Assembly (NCBI GenBank): GCA_903870055.1 | Contig: CAIQBG010000069.1 | Span: 1 to 64,000 of the forward strand | DNA from: an uncultured Pseudomonadota bacterium | GTDB taxonomy: Bacteria; Pseudomonadota; Gammaproteobacteria; Burkholderiales; Rhodocyclaceae | Length of the DNA stretch: 64,000 nt | Direction: 5' to 3' | Part shown: positions 29,171 through 37,804 of the stretch, piece after piece | Position numbering within the stretch: the first letter of the stretch is position 1 | How the letters are laid out: each line of letters starts with the position of its first letter | Notes under the pieces: generated by a model | Seen by the model: the letters and a program-made list of their open reading frames with translations, nothing else | Told to the model about the DNA's origin: nothing | Databases searched by the model: none | Made by a program: the position numbers and the translations under genes

Positions 29171-29890
29171 GTGAATTTCCTACAATCTAAGCAGATCGCG
29201 AAATATTTAGGGGGGCTGCTCGTTGCTATTACGTGCCTCTCAGCCAATGCGCTAACCAAACAGGATGTGGCTAAAAAGTTTGGCGTGAATACATCGAACA
29301 TGACGTTGTCGGCCGCGCCGGCATTTAGCGGAAAGTTCTATGCGTTAGCGGACGAAACGGGCAATACGATCTTTGTTTCTGAAGACTTACGCTATGCGGT
29401 GAGCGGTGCCGTACTGGATCACAAGACAGGGAAAAATCTATCTGCGCAAGCCCCAGCGAAACCGACGAAGTTTAACTTCAGCGACTTGGATTTGTCGGAC
29501 GCGATAAAGATTGGCTCTGGGGCAACGAAGTTGATTGTCTTCGCTGATCCGAAGTGCGGATACTGCAAGAAGCTCGAACGAGAATTCGACGGTACACGAG
29601 ATCATTTCACCGTTTACGTGGTACTCCTGCCGATTTTGGGTCAGGCATCGTTAGACGATGCACAAAACATCTGGTGCAGCGCGGATCCAGCAGCTGCCTG
29701 GTTGGATGCGATGCACGACAAACCTATCGTCAAAGCGGAAGCCTGTACGGTGCCGTTCGAAAAGAATCTAGCTCTAGCAAAGAAGTATGGCATCACTGGA
29801 ACGCCGACTATCGTTTTGCCTGATGGGAAGAATATCCCAGGCTTCGTGCCGGTGAGTACACTGATTCAGCAAACGGGCGGACAGCAGTAA
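29171..29890 (+). CDS. DsbC-like thiol-disulfide isomerase
   Basis: A 239-residue exported protein: signal segment KYLGGLLVAITCLSANA, DsbC-type dimer domain (residues 25-100), then the thioredoxin domain with the active site FADPKCGYCKKLEREF and the cis-Pro in TGTPTIVLPDG. It would shuffle disulfides in Cys-rich transfer proteins such as TraU, TraH and TraN. SXT-type transfer clusters also carry a dsbC. The GTG at 29171 follows AAGGAG. It ends at the first base of the next start. Confidence 0.8.
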   Translation: MNFLQSKQIAKYLGGLLVAITCLSANALTKQDVAKKFGVNTSNMTLSAAPAFSGKFYALADETGNTIFVSEDLRYAVSGAVLDHKTGKNLSAQAPAKPTKFNFSDLDLSDAIKIGSGATKLIVFADPKCGYCKKLEREFDGTRDHFTVYVVLLPILGQASLDDAQNIWCSADPAAAWLDAMHDKPIVKAEACTVPFEKNLALAKKYGITGTPTIVLPDGKNIPGFVPVSTLIQQTGGQQ

Positions 29891-30423
29891 TGCTTAACCT
29901 ACAAGTGTTTTCCCGCAAAAAAATAGAGCGGTCCGAGAACGGTTCTGCCCTGAACCTGATCGAGGCGTGCAAGACGATGGAGCTACCATCTGTTGCTCAG
30001 GGTATTCGTCACGATTGCATGACGAATCTCGATATGCGCATTGCCCGCGAACTGGACGATGTGGCAAACGTTATTTCACAGAATGCAGCGGACATTATTC
30101 ACGAAGCTGCGCTGTTGCTTCAGCTCGGGGTCGTGGATCCTGTCTATGCACAAGCTTCTACGACAGCCAACAAGATTCTGTACCTCGTCAACATGTATCG
30201 CGGCCAGAATCTCCAAGGGGAAGCTTACGAGATGACGCTCGACCAGAAGAAATGCCTGATTGCGGAGGCGCAAGCACAGGTTATTGCGTGCTCGAATCAG
30301 GTTTCTCTGGCAAAGCAAAACAATAAGCTCAACATCGAGCGCGCATTGGAAAAACAGAAACAATTAACCCGATCCACCGAGACCATCCTCGGTTCATTGC
30401 TTAAGGAGAGCGCCAGTGTTTAG
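29890..30423 (+). CDS. Hypothetical helical protein
   Basis: A 177-residue cytoplasmic-looking protein, mostly helical, with NLDMRIARELDDVANVISQNAADIIHEAALLLQLG and a final coiled segment NNKLNIERALEKQKQLTRSTETILGSLLKES. It overlaps DsbC-like and the next gene, so it is in the transfer transcript. No family recognised. Confidence 0.55.
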   Translation: MLNLQVFSRKKIERSENGSALNLIEACKTMELPSVAQGIRHDCMTNLDMRIARELDDVANVISQNAADIIHEAALLLQLGVVDPVYAQASTTANKILYLVNMYRGQNLQGEAYEMTLDQKKCLIAEAQAQVIACSNQVSLAKQNNKLNIERALEKQKQLTRSTETILGSLLKESASV

Positions 30424-30673
30424 CAGAGTAGAAATCCGCATGTTGTTGAGTATCACCATCACCGCAGTAGTCGCCATGCAGACGGGCCTTGTTTGGGGTG
30501 CTGGTGGTTTGATCACAACGGCACTGGCTTTCTATTTGCTTCTGGGGTCGGCGATTTACTGTGTTTTGGTGTTGGTGTATTCGGGGGTTGTTTGGGTAGT
30601 TCGAAAGGTCAAGGGTAAAAACCAGACACCCAACGTTTGCTCCCGGAAGTGGGAAGAAGGCGCCCAAAAATGA
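30416..30673 (+). CDS. Small membrane protein
   Basis: An 85-residue protein with two membrane segments (LLSITITAVVAMQTGLVWGAGGLITTALAFYLLLG and IYCVLVLVYSGVVWVVR) and a basic tail. The GTG at 30416 follows AAGGAG and overlaps the upstream gene; the stop overlaps the nuclease start (ATGA). Unknown; possibly an immunity or export partner of the nuclease, by position only. Confidence 0.5.
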   Translation: MFSRVEIRMLLSITITAVVAMQTGLVWGAGGLITTALAFYLLLGSAIYCVLVLVYSGVVWVVRKVKGKNQTPNVCSRKWEEGAQK

Positions 30674-31386
30674 GCTCATTGAGCTTCCGCAAGGAGTTGT
30701 TGGTTGCGATCCTTTCGCTACTACCAGGCGTTGGGTTTGCCCAGTTCGATGTCTGCCTCGATCAGTTCCCGCAACACCGGATTCCAGTTGTATCTGAGCA
30801 TGGCCGCGATCTGTGCTTCGATAGCTTTGCGGTTTATTACTCGCCATTGGCAAAGAAGCCTATTTATACCGTTGAGCGATTAAATCGGGCGCGCCTGGCT
30901 GGGGAGCGGCCGGAGCGCACGGAAAACTTCTACGAAGAGGCGCGTCTACGTGGCAACGAGAGATCTACGTTAGCGGACTATCGCGGTAGTGGATACGATC
31001 GAGGCCATAATGCCCCTGCGGCCGATATGCCGAATGATAATGCGATGTCGCAATCATTCTCATTGGCAAACATGATGCCTCAAGCCCCGGAAAACAATCG
31101 TGGGGTTTGGGCGAAAGACGTAGAGCGAGCTACGCGGAAATTCGCAATGCGCGCCCAGGGCGACGTATACGTATATACCGGATCAGTCGGTAACGCAGGC
31201 AGTATTGGTGCCGGGCATGTCGTTGTGCCGGAATATTTGTACAAGCTGGTGTATGACGAGGCGGGTCATCGTGCCTGGGCATTTTGGGTGCCAAACACTA
31301 ATGATGCGCGGGTCGATGGCGTGATCAGTTATCAGGAACTGATGCGGCGCACTGGGTATGACTTCAAGCTTGATGTGCGCAATTAG
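30670..31386 (+). CDS. Exported DNA/RNA non-specific endonuclease
   Basis: A 238-residue beta-beta-alpha-metal nuclease. A signal peptide (LLVAILSLLPGVGFAQ) is followed by the NUC1 signature YRGSGYDRGHNAPAADM with the general-base His of DRGH, and NMMPQAPENNRGVWAKDVE with the metal-binding Asn and Glu. It cleaves DNA and RNA without specificity, in the periplasm. pKM101 also encodes such a Nuc next to its transfer genes. Its function in transfer is unknown; degrading competing DNA is one idea. Confidence 0.85.
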   Translation: MSSLSFRKELLVAILSLLPGVGFAQFDVCLDQFPQHRIPVVSEHGRDLCFDSFAVYYSPLAKKPIYTVERLNRARLAGERPERTENFYEEARLRGNERSTLADYRGSGYDRGHNAPAADMPNDNAMSQSFSLANMMPQAPENNRGVWAKDVERATRKFAMRAQGDVYVYTGSVGNAGSIGAGHVVVPEYLYKLVYDEAGHRAWAFWVPNTNDARVDGVISYQELMRRTGYDFKLDVRN

Positions 31387-31445
31387 AAACGGGCGGACAG
31401 CTTTTGAGTTTGCCAATGACGGGAGCGGTTGACGGAGTGAATGAC

Positions 31446-31814
31446 ATGACAAACGAAGAACCGACGATCGAGGCCGTGCCGACCACGCACAGGCACAGAA
31501 AATTCGCTTGTGCAAACGGCGATACGCGTCCTGTCATAAGGTTTCAAGGCAACGAAGAACGCCTGTACTACGTCGCTTGGGAGTCTCCCGACGTGAAGGC
31601 CGCGCTCCATGGCTACGAGTGCGCACAACAAATACGAGACAGCATCAGTAGAAAGCTAAGCTTTGGGTCTATACACGTAACGGTGATGGATCTGGCGGAT
31701 TCGGAAGCGGCGCTCTCCGAAGCTAAGAAAGGTTTGGCGGAGATCGTTGCACGTTTCCCCATTCTGGAGCGCGATCCGAATTTCGCGCTCAAAGTTAAAC
31801 CTCGCACCAGCTAA
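31446..31814 (+). CDS. Hypothetical protein (122 aa)
   Basis: A small soluble protein: PTTHRHRKFACANGDTRPVIRFQ, then LYYVAWESPDVKAALHGYECAQQIRDSI and DSEAALSEAKKGLAEIVARFPILERDPNFAL. GGAG lies nine bases before ATG 31446. It is between the nuclease and the next exported protein. No family recognised. Confidence 0.5.
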   Translation: MTNEEPTIEAVPTTHRHRKFACANGDTRPVIRFQGNEERLYYVAWESPDVKAALHGYECAQQIRDSISRKLSFGSIHVTVMDLADSEAALSEAKKGLAEIVARFPILERDPNFALKVKPRTS

Positions 31815-31834
31815 CGAAGAAAACGGGAGTAAAA

Positions 31835-32008
31835 GTGAAAGAGCAAAGTTTGCCTTGTGCCGAAACGCAAAGAAATATTCTTGTAATCGATATTGGTCCT
31901 GCCCACTTGAAGATAGACAGAGATTTGTTTCGGGTTGATAACTTGTCGTCGCAGGAGGCCATTTCCTTAAATCCGTTTTTCATAGGAGTTACGCATGCAA
32001 CAAATTAA
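31835..32008 (+). CDS. Possible small protein (57 aa)
   Basis: A GTG at 31835 with GGGAG five bases upstream opens a frame encoding VKEQSLPCAETQRNILVIDI and ending in LNPFFIGVTHATN. It fills the gap between the genes at 31446 and 31995 and overlaps the latter by 14 bases. It may be a translational-coupling peptide or no gene at all. Confidence 0.35.
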   Translation: MKEQSLPCAETQRNILVIDIGPAHLKIDRDLFRVDNLSSQEAISLNPFFIGVTHATN

Positions 32009-32543
32009 AACGCTTGTTCACCGCACTCTGCCAAATAGTACGAATTCTAGGAAGGCGATTTTCGGGTTCTTGGGGGGCGCATTACTTATGTTAGCTTCTT
32101 TCAACACCATGTCTGCCGAGAGTAGTGTTCAGATGTTGGTCTCTGTCGAAGAGAAGACTAAGCACCCGTTCAACTACACCCAATTGGAAACCATCGATCT
32201 TTTCTATCTAGATAGTTTGGTATCGAAATCTCCAAGCTTGGCTAAGGCTATCTTAATCGTCGCTAACCGGTGCGATGCAACACCAACCGTAAATGCAATG
32301 AGATTTATAGGCGCAAACTCGAAGAGCATCATGAATGCACATGATGGTGACAAATGGCGTAGTACATTTGAGGTGAACAGCGATGACTGCTTACACCTGC
32401 AGCAAATAAATGCCCACACCAACTCTGCTGGCACCGTGGCAGACAAGGCGGCGAGATCTATGATGCTATCAGTAGCACCTGCGCTACGAGATATGTTTGT
32501 TAAGCAGCAGTCGGCGGCGATGCGAGATCGCAGGGCGCCCTAA
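31995..32543 (+). CDS. Exported hypothetical protein
   Basis: A 182-residue protein with an export signal (AIFGFLGGALLMLASFNTMSAES, cleavage near residue 41). The mature part has two cysteines (ANRCDATPTV, NSDDCLHLQQ) and a helical end. CATAGGAGTT precedes the ATG. It lies in the first transfer block. No family recognised. Confidence 0.55.
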   Translation: MQQIKTLVHRTLPNSTNSRKAIFGFLGGALLMLASFNTMSAESSVQMLVSVEEKTKHPFNYTQLETIDLFYLDSLVSKSPSLAKAILIVANRCDATPTVNAMRFIGANSKSIMNAHDGDKWRSTFEVNSDDCLHLQQINAHTNSAGTVADKAARSMMLSVAPALRDMFVKQQSAAMRDRRAP

Positions 32544-32619
32544 GCGCTTGTCGAGATATGCCATAAAAATTAGACGTCACGCTTACGACTCACGTTCTAT
32601 CTAACTAGGAGAAATATCC

Positions 32620-33075
32620 ATGAAAAGTATTTTGCTTGCTTGCGCTCTAACTGTCGCAGCCTTGGCCGCCAATGCTGAATCGGTTGCGACAGGAAATCTT
32701 AATTATTCGATTTCCCAGGCCAACGGCGAAGTTGTGTTGACATTGATCAACAAGACGCCTGATGTTCCAGCAACATTGGAATCTGTTGGTTTGCTTTTTC
32801 CAGGCACTGGAGACGGCGTTCACTCGCCGCGAAAGATTAATCGCACCCTCGATACGAAGACAGAGATTGCTCTTGGTGGAGTTGATGCATTTGCCAATTT
32901 GGTTAGTCCAGGGATAGACCTAAGATCCTGGAAGCCTTTCGCATCAGACCGCATCCCTAATTGTCGTGCAGCAGAGTGCGAAACAAAACCGTTTGCGGTC
33001 AAACTTTCTCTCAAATATTCGAACACCGTTAGCCAAGAATTATTGCTCGGAGGTTTCGTGCAATATAGTCGCTAA
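32620..33075 (+). CDS. Exported hypothetical protein
   Basis: A 151-residue protein with a clear signal peptide (MKSILLACALTVAALAANAES). The mature part is beta-rich (NLNYSISQANGEVVLTLINKTPDVPATLESVGLLF) with one cysteine pair (PNCRAAEC). ACTAGGAGAAA precedes the start. The 76-base gap before it might hold a promoter, but I see no convincing -35/-10. Unknown function. Confidence 0.55.
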   Translation: MKSILLACALTVAALAANAESVATGNLNYSISQANGEVVLTLINKTPDVPATLESVGLLFPGTGDGVHSPRKINRTLDTKTEIALGGVDAFANLVSPGIDLRSWKPFASDRIPNCRAAECETKPFAVKLSLKYSNTVSQELLLGGFVQYSR

Positions 33076-33162
33076 GAGCTCAGCCTCTGAGGCTGGGGGG
33101 CGTTCCACCCAATGAAGTGTTCGTAGTTGTGTTTACAGTTTTTTAACCAAGGAGCAATGAAG

Positions 33163-33444
33163 ATGAATAAAGCAGAACTGATTGAAATCATCGCCAAAGA
33201 TGCTGATTTGACCAAGGTGTCAGCACAAGCCGCGTTGGATGCCACTATTGCAGCTGTTGTTAAGGCTGTAACCAAGGGTGACTCCGTAAGCCTGGTGGGC
33301 TTCGGCTCATTCTCAAGTGGCAAGCGTGCTGCGCGTACGGGGCGCAATCCGCAGACCGGCGAAACGCTCAAGATCCCCGCATCCAAGACCGTGAAGTTCT
33401 CGGCCGGGAAGACCTTTAAGGATGTAGTCAACAAACGCAAGTAA
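33163..33444 (+). CDS. HU-family DNA-binding protein
   Basis: A 93-residue [92 protein letters not shown]. The arm signature [14 protein letters not shown] is complete. It bends DNA and could assist the relaxosome, the recombinase or silence the plasmid. The start at 33163 is chosen because AAGGAG is eight bases upstream. An HU gene inside a transfer block is unusual. Confidence 0.9.
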   Translation: MNKAELIEIIAKDADLTKVSAQAALDATIAAVVKAVTKGDSVSLVGFGSFSSGKRAARTGRNPQTGETLKIPASKTVKFSAGKTFKDVVNKRK

Positions 33445-33511
33445 CAGTGGGCGGGGCGTCGGCCCGGCGTCCCGTGTTCTGTCGATTGTTATACACCGCA
33501 CAGCTATTGCC

Positions 33512-34063
33512 ATGTTTGTTAAATACATCACCGTGAGTTTTGCCTTAACGGCATGCGGCATTATGGCGCACGCGAATGAAGCCTGCCTTGCCAAGTCGGC
33601 GCAGGACTATAACGTCGACGTCAACTTGTTGAAGGCCATTGCCAAGACAGAGAGTGGCTTTTCTGCTGGCGCGATTAGTCCTCCGAACACCAACGGTACG
33701 GTAGACATCGGCTACATGCAAATTAACTCATCGTGGCTGGGCAAACTTGGCCGCGACATTACCAAAGAAGCCCTGTTGGATCCCTGCACAAACATCCAGG
33801 TCGGGACATGGATTCTTGCCAACAATATCAAGACGTATGGCAATACATGGAAGGCTGTCGGCGCATATAACGCACGGACCCCTTCAAAGCAGCAAGTGTA
33901 TGTCGAGAAAGTACGATATGCCTATAACGAACTCGTCAAGGTTGATTTTGATATTTCCAAGGCAACCAAGCTAAGCAACAGGCCACCTTCTGCTGTAGCC
34001 CACGTCACGAAACGTTCGTTAAATCGCGGTTTCGTTGTGCTGGGCGACTCCAGCCCGGATTAA
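33512..34063 (+). CDS. Lytic transglycosylase (VirB1-like)
   Basis: A 183-residue exported enzyme. Signal peptide residues 1-21 (ending AHA); SLT domain with the catalytic Glu in AIAKTESGF, then GYMQINSSW and VGAYNA. It opens peptidoglycan for assembly of the transfer apparatus. It precedes traW by three bases. Length matches VirB1-type hydrolases. Confidence 0.85.
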   Translation: MFVKYITVSFALTACGIMAHANEACLAKSAQDYNVDVNLLKAIAKTESGFSAGAISPPNTNGTVDIGYMQINSSWLGKLGRDITKEALLDPCTNIQVGTWILANNIKTYGNTWKAVGAYNARTPSKQQVYVEKVRYAYNELVKVDFDISKATKLSNRPPSAVAHVTKRSLNRGFVVLGDSSPD

Positions 34064-34066
34064 AGT

Positions 34067-34720
34067 ATGCGCCGACTAGTATTTTTCATTGGCTGTCTGT
34101 TTGTCGCGGCCTGCTCTCATGCCGAGGATCTGGGCACATTTAATGTGCAAGGCGGCACCCGGATATACGCGCCAGATAAAGACGCGGCGGTGGTGTTGCG
34201 CGAAAGCGCCATCCAAAAGTCCAAGACTAGCGAAGGGCAGCAGGCGCTCAAGGCTCTCCAGGAAAAGAATGTCCAGGCACTGATCAATCCGGCGCCACTC
34301 TCGATTCCAACGGAGTCTGCCCGTAGCAGCAAGTCCTACGCAATGGATTTTGTGATGCCGGTGGATACGCCTTATGCGCGTAAGGGGCAGAAGGTCAACG
34401 TCTTAAAGAGCGCCGGGAAGCTTTCAGATACTGCTAGCCGTATTGTTTTCATTGACGGGCGCGATCAGGCGCAGGTGGACTATGCCGTTCGGCTTAGTCA
34501 AGCGACACCGACTAAGATCATTTTGACAGGAGGCTCTCCGATCCGCATAGGTGAGCGCTATGCAAAGATGAACGGCGGGAATGGCATACCGTTTTATTTC
34601 GATCAGCGCGGTATGTTCATCCGCTCACTCTATAACTGGTACGGCATTCGCCTCGTTAGCGTTCCAGCTGTTTTGAGTGACGCAGGCAATGGGAATCTCA
34701 GGATTGACTATGGGTTCTAG
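34067..34720 (+). CDS. traW: Type-F transfer protein TraW
   Basis: A 217-residue exported protein (signal peptide ending SHA). Features of TraW are DLGTFNVQGGTRIYAPDKDAAVVLRE near the start, SRIVFIDGRDQAQVDYAVRLSQATPTKIILTGG, and the C-terminal PFYFDQRGMFIRSLYNWYGIRLVSVPAVLS. TraW acts in the periplasm during F-pilus assembly with TraU and TrbC. It overlaps traU by 11 bases. Confidence 0.85.
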   Translation: MRRLVFFIGCLFVAACSHAEDLGTFNVQGGTRIYAPDKDAAVVLRESAIQKSKTSEGQQALKALQEKNVQALINPAPLSIPTESARSSKSYAMDFVMPVDTPYARKGQKVNVLKSAGKLSDTASRIVFIDGRDQAQVDYAVRLSQATPTKIILTGGSPIRIGERYAKMNGGNGIPFYFDQRGMFIRSLYNWYGIRLVSVPAVLSDAGNGNLRIDYGF

Positions 34721-35729
34721 TCTACGAAAGCGCTTAGCGGCCTTATTCGCTGGCATTACCGTGAGCGTACAAGCTATTGCCGCAAGCTGTACAGGCACTT
34801 TTTTGCCGATTAGCGACATCTGCTATGACTGCGTTTTCCCTGTCAAATTGGCTGGGATAAACCTTGGCAGCGGGAATGACTATGACACTGGTGCGAGTAA
34901 GAGTCCAGTGTGTGTCTGCGCGAACAATCTGACGGCGGGGTTTCCTTTGTCATTTTGGGAACCCGCCTACATGGTTGATACGACCTTCACGGCTGGGTGC
35001 ATGCCGCTGCTCGGGGGGATTCAGATTACGATACCGTGGAATCAGAACCAACACGGCAACATTTCAGTGACTAACAGTCCAATCGGCGGTCGAAGTCGAC
35101 AGGCCTTTGTGCACGTCAATGAGTACCTGTCGCCCATTATGACTTTGCTCGGTTTGATCAATGACAGCCCCTGTATGGATCAGCGAAGCTTCGATACGCC
35201 TTATGCTAGTTGGGCAGATCCAACATGGAATGACGATACCCTGGCCATGATCCTGACGCCTTATGCTTATCCGTTTGTAGGCGCAGCGGCAATCGCCGCA
35301 GAGGGAGCGGATTCTGTCGCCGCAATTGCGGGATTTCCGATCAAGGAGTTTTTCTGGACCGCAGGCAGCTGGGGAAGTGTGTACCCGGTAACCGGCAACA
35401 TAGCGACCGTGAACACGCTGGAGCAGGTTTCCAGGTTGGCCACGGTGCGCATGCTGGCAAAACTGCACGCGGCTGGCCTGCAACAGTCAACGGCCGGGGA
35501 CGGCGCACTAAAATCTTGCGGAGCTTTGGGGGTTCCGGAATTTGTGATGGACAAGCGGGAATATCGTTACAACCGCATCTATCCCTTTGCAGATAATGCC
35601 TGCACGCCGATATCGAGGCCGCTGATGGCCGTCGAGCGAAACACCGGGCGTCCGCAGGATCGAGATATGGGCTATTACATTTTCCGGAGGAAAGATTGCT
35701 GCGAGACTTTTGGGGCATCCGGCCTATGA
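34710..35729 (+). CDS. traU: Type-F transfer protein TraU
   Basis: A 339-residue exported, Cys-rich protein (signal peptide ending AIA). ICYDCVFPVKLAGINLGSG, SPVCVCANN, GFPLSFWEPAYMVDTT and the final GYYIFRRKDCCE are typical of TraU, which is needed for DNA transfer more than pilus assembly. The many cysteines imply dependence on disulfide enzymes. The start at 34710 lies inside the traW end; the stop overlaps the trbC start (ATGA). Confidence 0.9.
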   Translation: MGSSLRKRLAALFAGITVSVQAIAASCTGTFLPISDICYDCVFPVKLAGINLGSGNDYDTGASKSPVCVCANNLTAGFPLSFWEPAYMVDTTFTAGCMPLLGGIQITIPWNQNQHGNISVTNSPIGGRSRQAFVHVNEYLSPIMTLLGLINDSPCMDQRSFDTPYASWADPTWNDDTLAMILTPYAYPFVGAAAIAAEGADSVAAIAGFPIKEFFWTAGSWGSVYPVTGNIATVNTLEQVSRLATVRMLAKLHAAGLQQSTAGDGALKSCGALGVPEFVMDKREYRYNRIYPFADNACTPISRPLMAVERNTGRPQDRDMGYYIFRRKDCCETFGASGL

Positions 35730-36238
35730 AGCGAATATTGTTATTGTTGGCGATGATCTTTCCGCTCTGGGCATCTGCTGGCCCGTCCAGCGATCTGCAA
35801 AAGATCATGACACCGCAGAAGGCTTTGGCGACTGAATCTGTACCCAATGGCTATGTTTTTGTGTCGACACAGATGGACGATAGTGACTGGATCAACCTTG
35901 CGCGCCAGGCACAGCGCTACGGCTTCTCAATAGTGCTCAACGGATTCGGCGAGTCGGATCTGAATACGCGTCAGCGGATTAACCAGGTTATCAGGACTTG
36001 TTGCGAAAAAGCCGCCCCGACCGTGGTTGTGCACCCCCAGTTGTTCCGTGCGTACAAGGTAACGGCCACGCCCACCTTTGTGATCGCCAAAAATAACTCG
36101 GGGGATCCGGGCAGTTTTTCCAAGGTGACGGGTTCCATGTCGGTACAGGACGCGCTCGGGGTCTTTTACAACAAATCACGCATTGAGTTCGTTCGTTTGG
36201 CTGCGGCCAGAATTTATCGTTCCGGCGAAAACCAGTAA
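35726..36238 (+). CDS. trbC: Type-F pilin assembly protein TrbC
   Basis: A 170-residue exported protein (signal peptide ending ASA). VFVSTQMDDSDWINLARQAQRYGFSIVLNGF and PTVVVHPQLFRAYKVTATPTFVIAKN match the thioredoxin-like fold of type-F TrbC. TrbC acts with TraW in pilus assembly. Last gene of the first transfer block. Confidence 0.85.
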   Translation: MKRILLLLAMIFPLWASAGPSSDLQKIMTPQKALATESVPNGYVFVSTQMDDSDWINLARQAQRYGFSIVLNGFGESDLNTRQRINQVIRTCCEKAAPTVVVHPQLFRAYKVTATPTFVIAKNNSGDPGSFSKVTGSMSVQDALGVFYNKSRIEFVRLAAARIYRSGENQ

Positions 36239-36255
36239 AAAATTTTGCCAGACAA

Positions 36256-36294
36256 GAAAAACAGATTGACTAACAGCATCAAAGCATGGAATAT
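36256..36294 (+). promoter_or_regulatory. Second transfer-block promoter region with the shared TTGACT motif
   Basis: GAAAAACAGATTGACTAA (36256-36273) is identical to 28021-28038. TTGACT (36266-36271) and GAATAT (36289-36294) are 17 bases apart, but this would start transcription at about the ATG of the next gene, so the motif may be an activator or repressor site instead of a -35. Confidence 0.5.
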
Positions 36295-36300
36295 ACAGTC

Positions 36301-36759
36301 ATGAGAAAAACACTAGCGATCCTATTCATGCTCTGCCAAGGCCTGCCGTCGTATGCCATGGATGCCTATTTCGTAGGGGTGCCGGACTACAGCAGTGGGG
36401 CGGCAACAATTCGCGAACCGAATGGCGGTACTTATGTTTACGGCTCGCGTAAAGACTTCCGGCCTAAAACAGCGCCGGTCGCTATGGAAGAAAACCGACT
36501 GGCTTATTACGAGCTGGTGTCTGTCGAAGAGGAAGAGGCGCTTTTGAAAATGCGAGATCGAAAGATGGCTGACCGCATCCGTCGAGATCAGGTGCGGCAA
36601 CGAAAAGCCTACTTGTCTGCTGTTAAACGGATGGATTGGCCACGCGTCGTTGTCAAAGACGGGCAGATCTGCGTTCCGACGCTAGAAGCATCGGATAGCC
36701 TCCAGTGGCGGGATTACCTCACCTGTTATTCAGATGCTGCGACAGGGGGTGAACAGTGA
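36301..36759 (+). CDS. Exported hypothetical protein preceding traL
   Basis: A 152-residue protein with signal peptide MRKTLAILFMLCQGLPSYAM and an acidic/basic helical end (VEEEEALLKMRDRKMADRIRRDQVRQRKAYLSAVKRM). A start at 36286 is also open. There is no visible Shine-Dalgarno for either. In SXT-type clusters a small gene also precedes traL. No family recognised. Confidence 0.55.
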   Translation: MRKTLAILFMLCQGLPSYAMDAYFVGVPDYSSGAATIREPNGGTYVYGSRKDFRPKTAPVAMEENRLAYYELVSVEEEEALLKMRDRKMADRIRRDQVRQRKAYLSAVKRMDWPRVVVKDGQICVPTLEASDSLQWRDYLTCYSDAATGGEQ

Positions 36760-37124
36760 GTCGTCAAGTACGCATTCCAAGAAACGCCAATGTTGTAAAC
36801 GCAGTGCCTGGCATTGGTGTGGATATGAATGACGGTGCGTTAACGGTGATCGGTGCTGTCGGATTTCTGTCTGCCGCTATGTTTCATCGTGCTGGTCTCG
36901 GCATGCTGATTCTCATTGCGTGCTATAGCGCCAACCGCTACTACCTCGGGTTTAAGAAAACAAATATGCCGGGGCTGTGGGCAGCATTCAAATACCGAAT
37001 GGGTTGGGATGGCTACAGCAAGGGTTTGCAGGGCAGCAATAAATATTACCTAGGCGACAACAAACCGATTTGGCACGGGGCTGAAGCGGCATTTAACAAA
37101 CTGCAGAAGCGGAAGGATATCTGA
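36756..37124 (+). CDS. traL: Type-F transfer protein TraL
   Basis: A 122-residue protein with two close membrane segments (LTVIGAVGFLSAAMFHRAGLGMLILIACYSANRYYLG) followed by a soluble tail. It matches TraL in layout and in being directly followed by TraE; TraL corresponds to VirB3 and helps anchor the ATPase. The GTG at 36756 follows GGGGG and overlaps the upstream stop. Confidence 0.75.
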   Translation: MSRQVRIPRNANVVNAVPGIGVDMNDGALTVIGAVGFLSAAMFHRAGLGMLILIACYSANRYYLGFKKTNMPGLWAAFKYRMGWDGYSKGLQGSNKYYLGDNKPIWHGAEAAFNKLQKRKDI

Positions 37125-37804
37125 TGGACTTCTTTACACGTTCCTGGACGATTGAGGAATACCGCTATTGGTTTAAGCGCCTGGTCACGGCACTCGTCTG
37201 CGTCAGCATTGCAATGCTGCTGGTGAGCGTCAAAGCATTTTTCCAGGAAACCATTGTCGTGCTGCGGACTCCCGGAGTCGGGGAGTCGCGCTTCACCAAG
37301 AACGCAATGGATCTGGCGTCTTACAAATCGATTGCGATCTCAATCAGTCATAACCTCGGGGACATCAATCGTGGCAATTACGACAACCAAATCAAGCTGC
37401 TGCAAAGCTGGCTTGCCCCAGAGGTTTATACCAAGTTGGTGATGAAGGTTAAAGAGGTCGTCAAGAAGCAGATTGAAGAGCACGAGGCAGGCTCACAGTA
37501 TTTCGAATTCAATCCGAATGCCGGGAACAAGGACGAGTATGTCTATGACCCGGATCTCGACATGCATTTCGTGCGGGGGCGTATGCATTTTGTGAATGCG
37601 GCCAAGGATAGCGTTCGCCCGATTGTGTTCTCGTACAAATTCGTCCAATCCGACTATTTGCCGAAGATTACAGAGCTTTACTGGGAATTCGGCGACGTCA
37701 TTAAAGACACCCAATATTTCGAGAACCAGCGACGTGGCAATAACAACATCGACCAGAAAGAGTCCTGGTCGAAGAATCAGGATCCAAATGGGAGCGCCCG
37801 ATAA
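37124..37804 (+). CDS. traE: Type-F transfer protein TraE
   Basis: A 226-residue protein with one N-terminal membrane segment (LVTALVCVSIAMLLVSVKAFF) and a periplasmic domain. It is the VirB8 counterpart of F-type systems, nucleating the inner-membrane complex. ATG overlaps the traL stop (TGATG); its own stop overlaps the traK start (TAATG). F TraE is 188 residues; this copy has an extended acidic/Asn-rich tail. Confidence 0.8.
   Translation: MDFFTRSWTIEEYRYWFKRLVTALVCVSIAMLLVSVKAFFQETIVVLRTPGVGESRFTKNAMDLASYKSIAISISHNLGDINRGNYDNQIKLLQSWLAPEVYTKLVMKVKEVVKKQIEEHEAGSQYFEFNPNAGNKDEYVYDPDLDMHFVRGRMHFVNAAKDSVRPIVFSYKFVQSDYLPKITELYWEFGDVIKDTQYFENQRRGNNNIDQKESWSKNQDPNGSAR

Noticed and set aside
30401-30853. 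Minus-strand frame opposite the small membrane and nuclease genes
   Set aside because: It is antisense to two overlapping genes with good RBSs and a clear nuclease motif.
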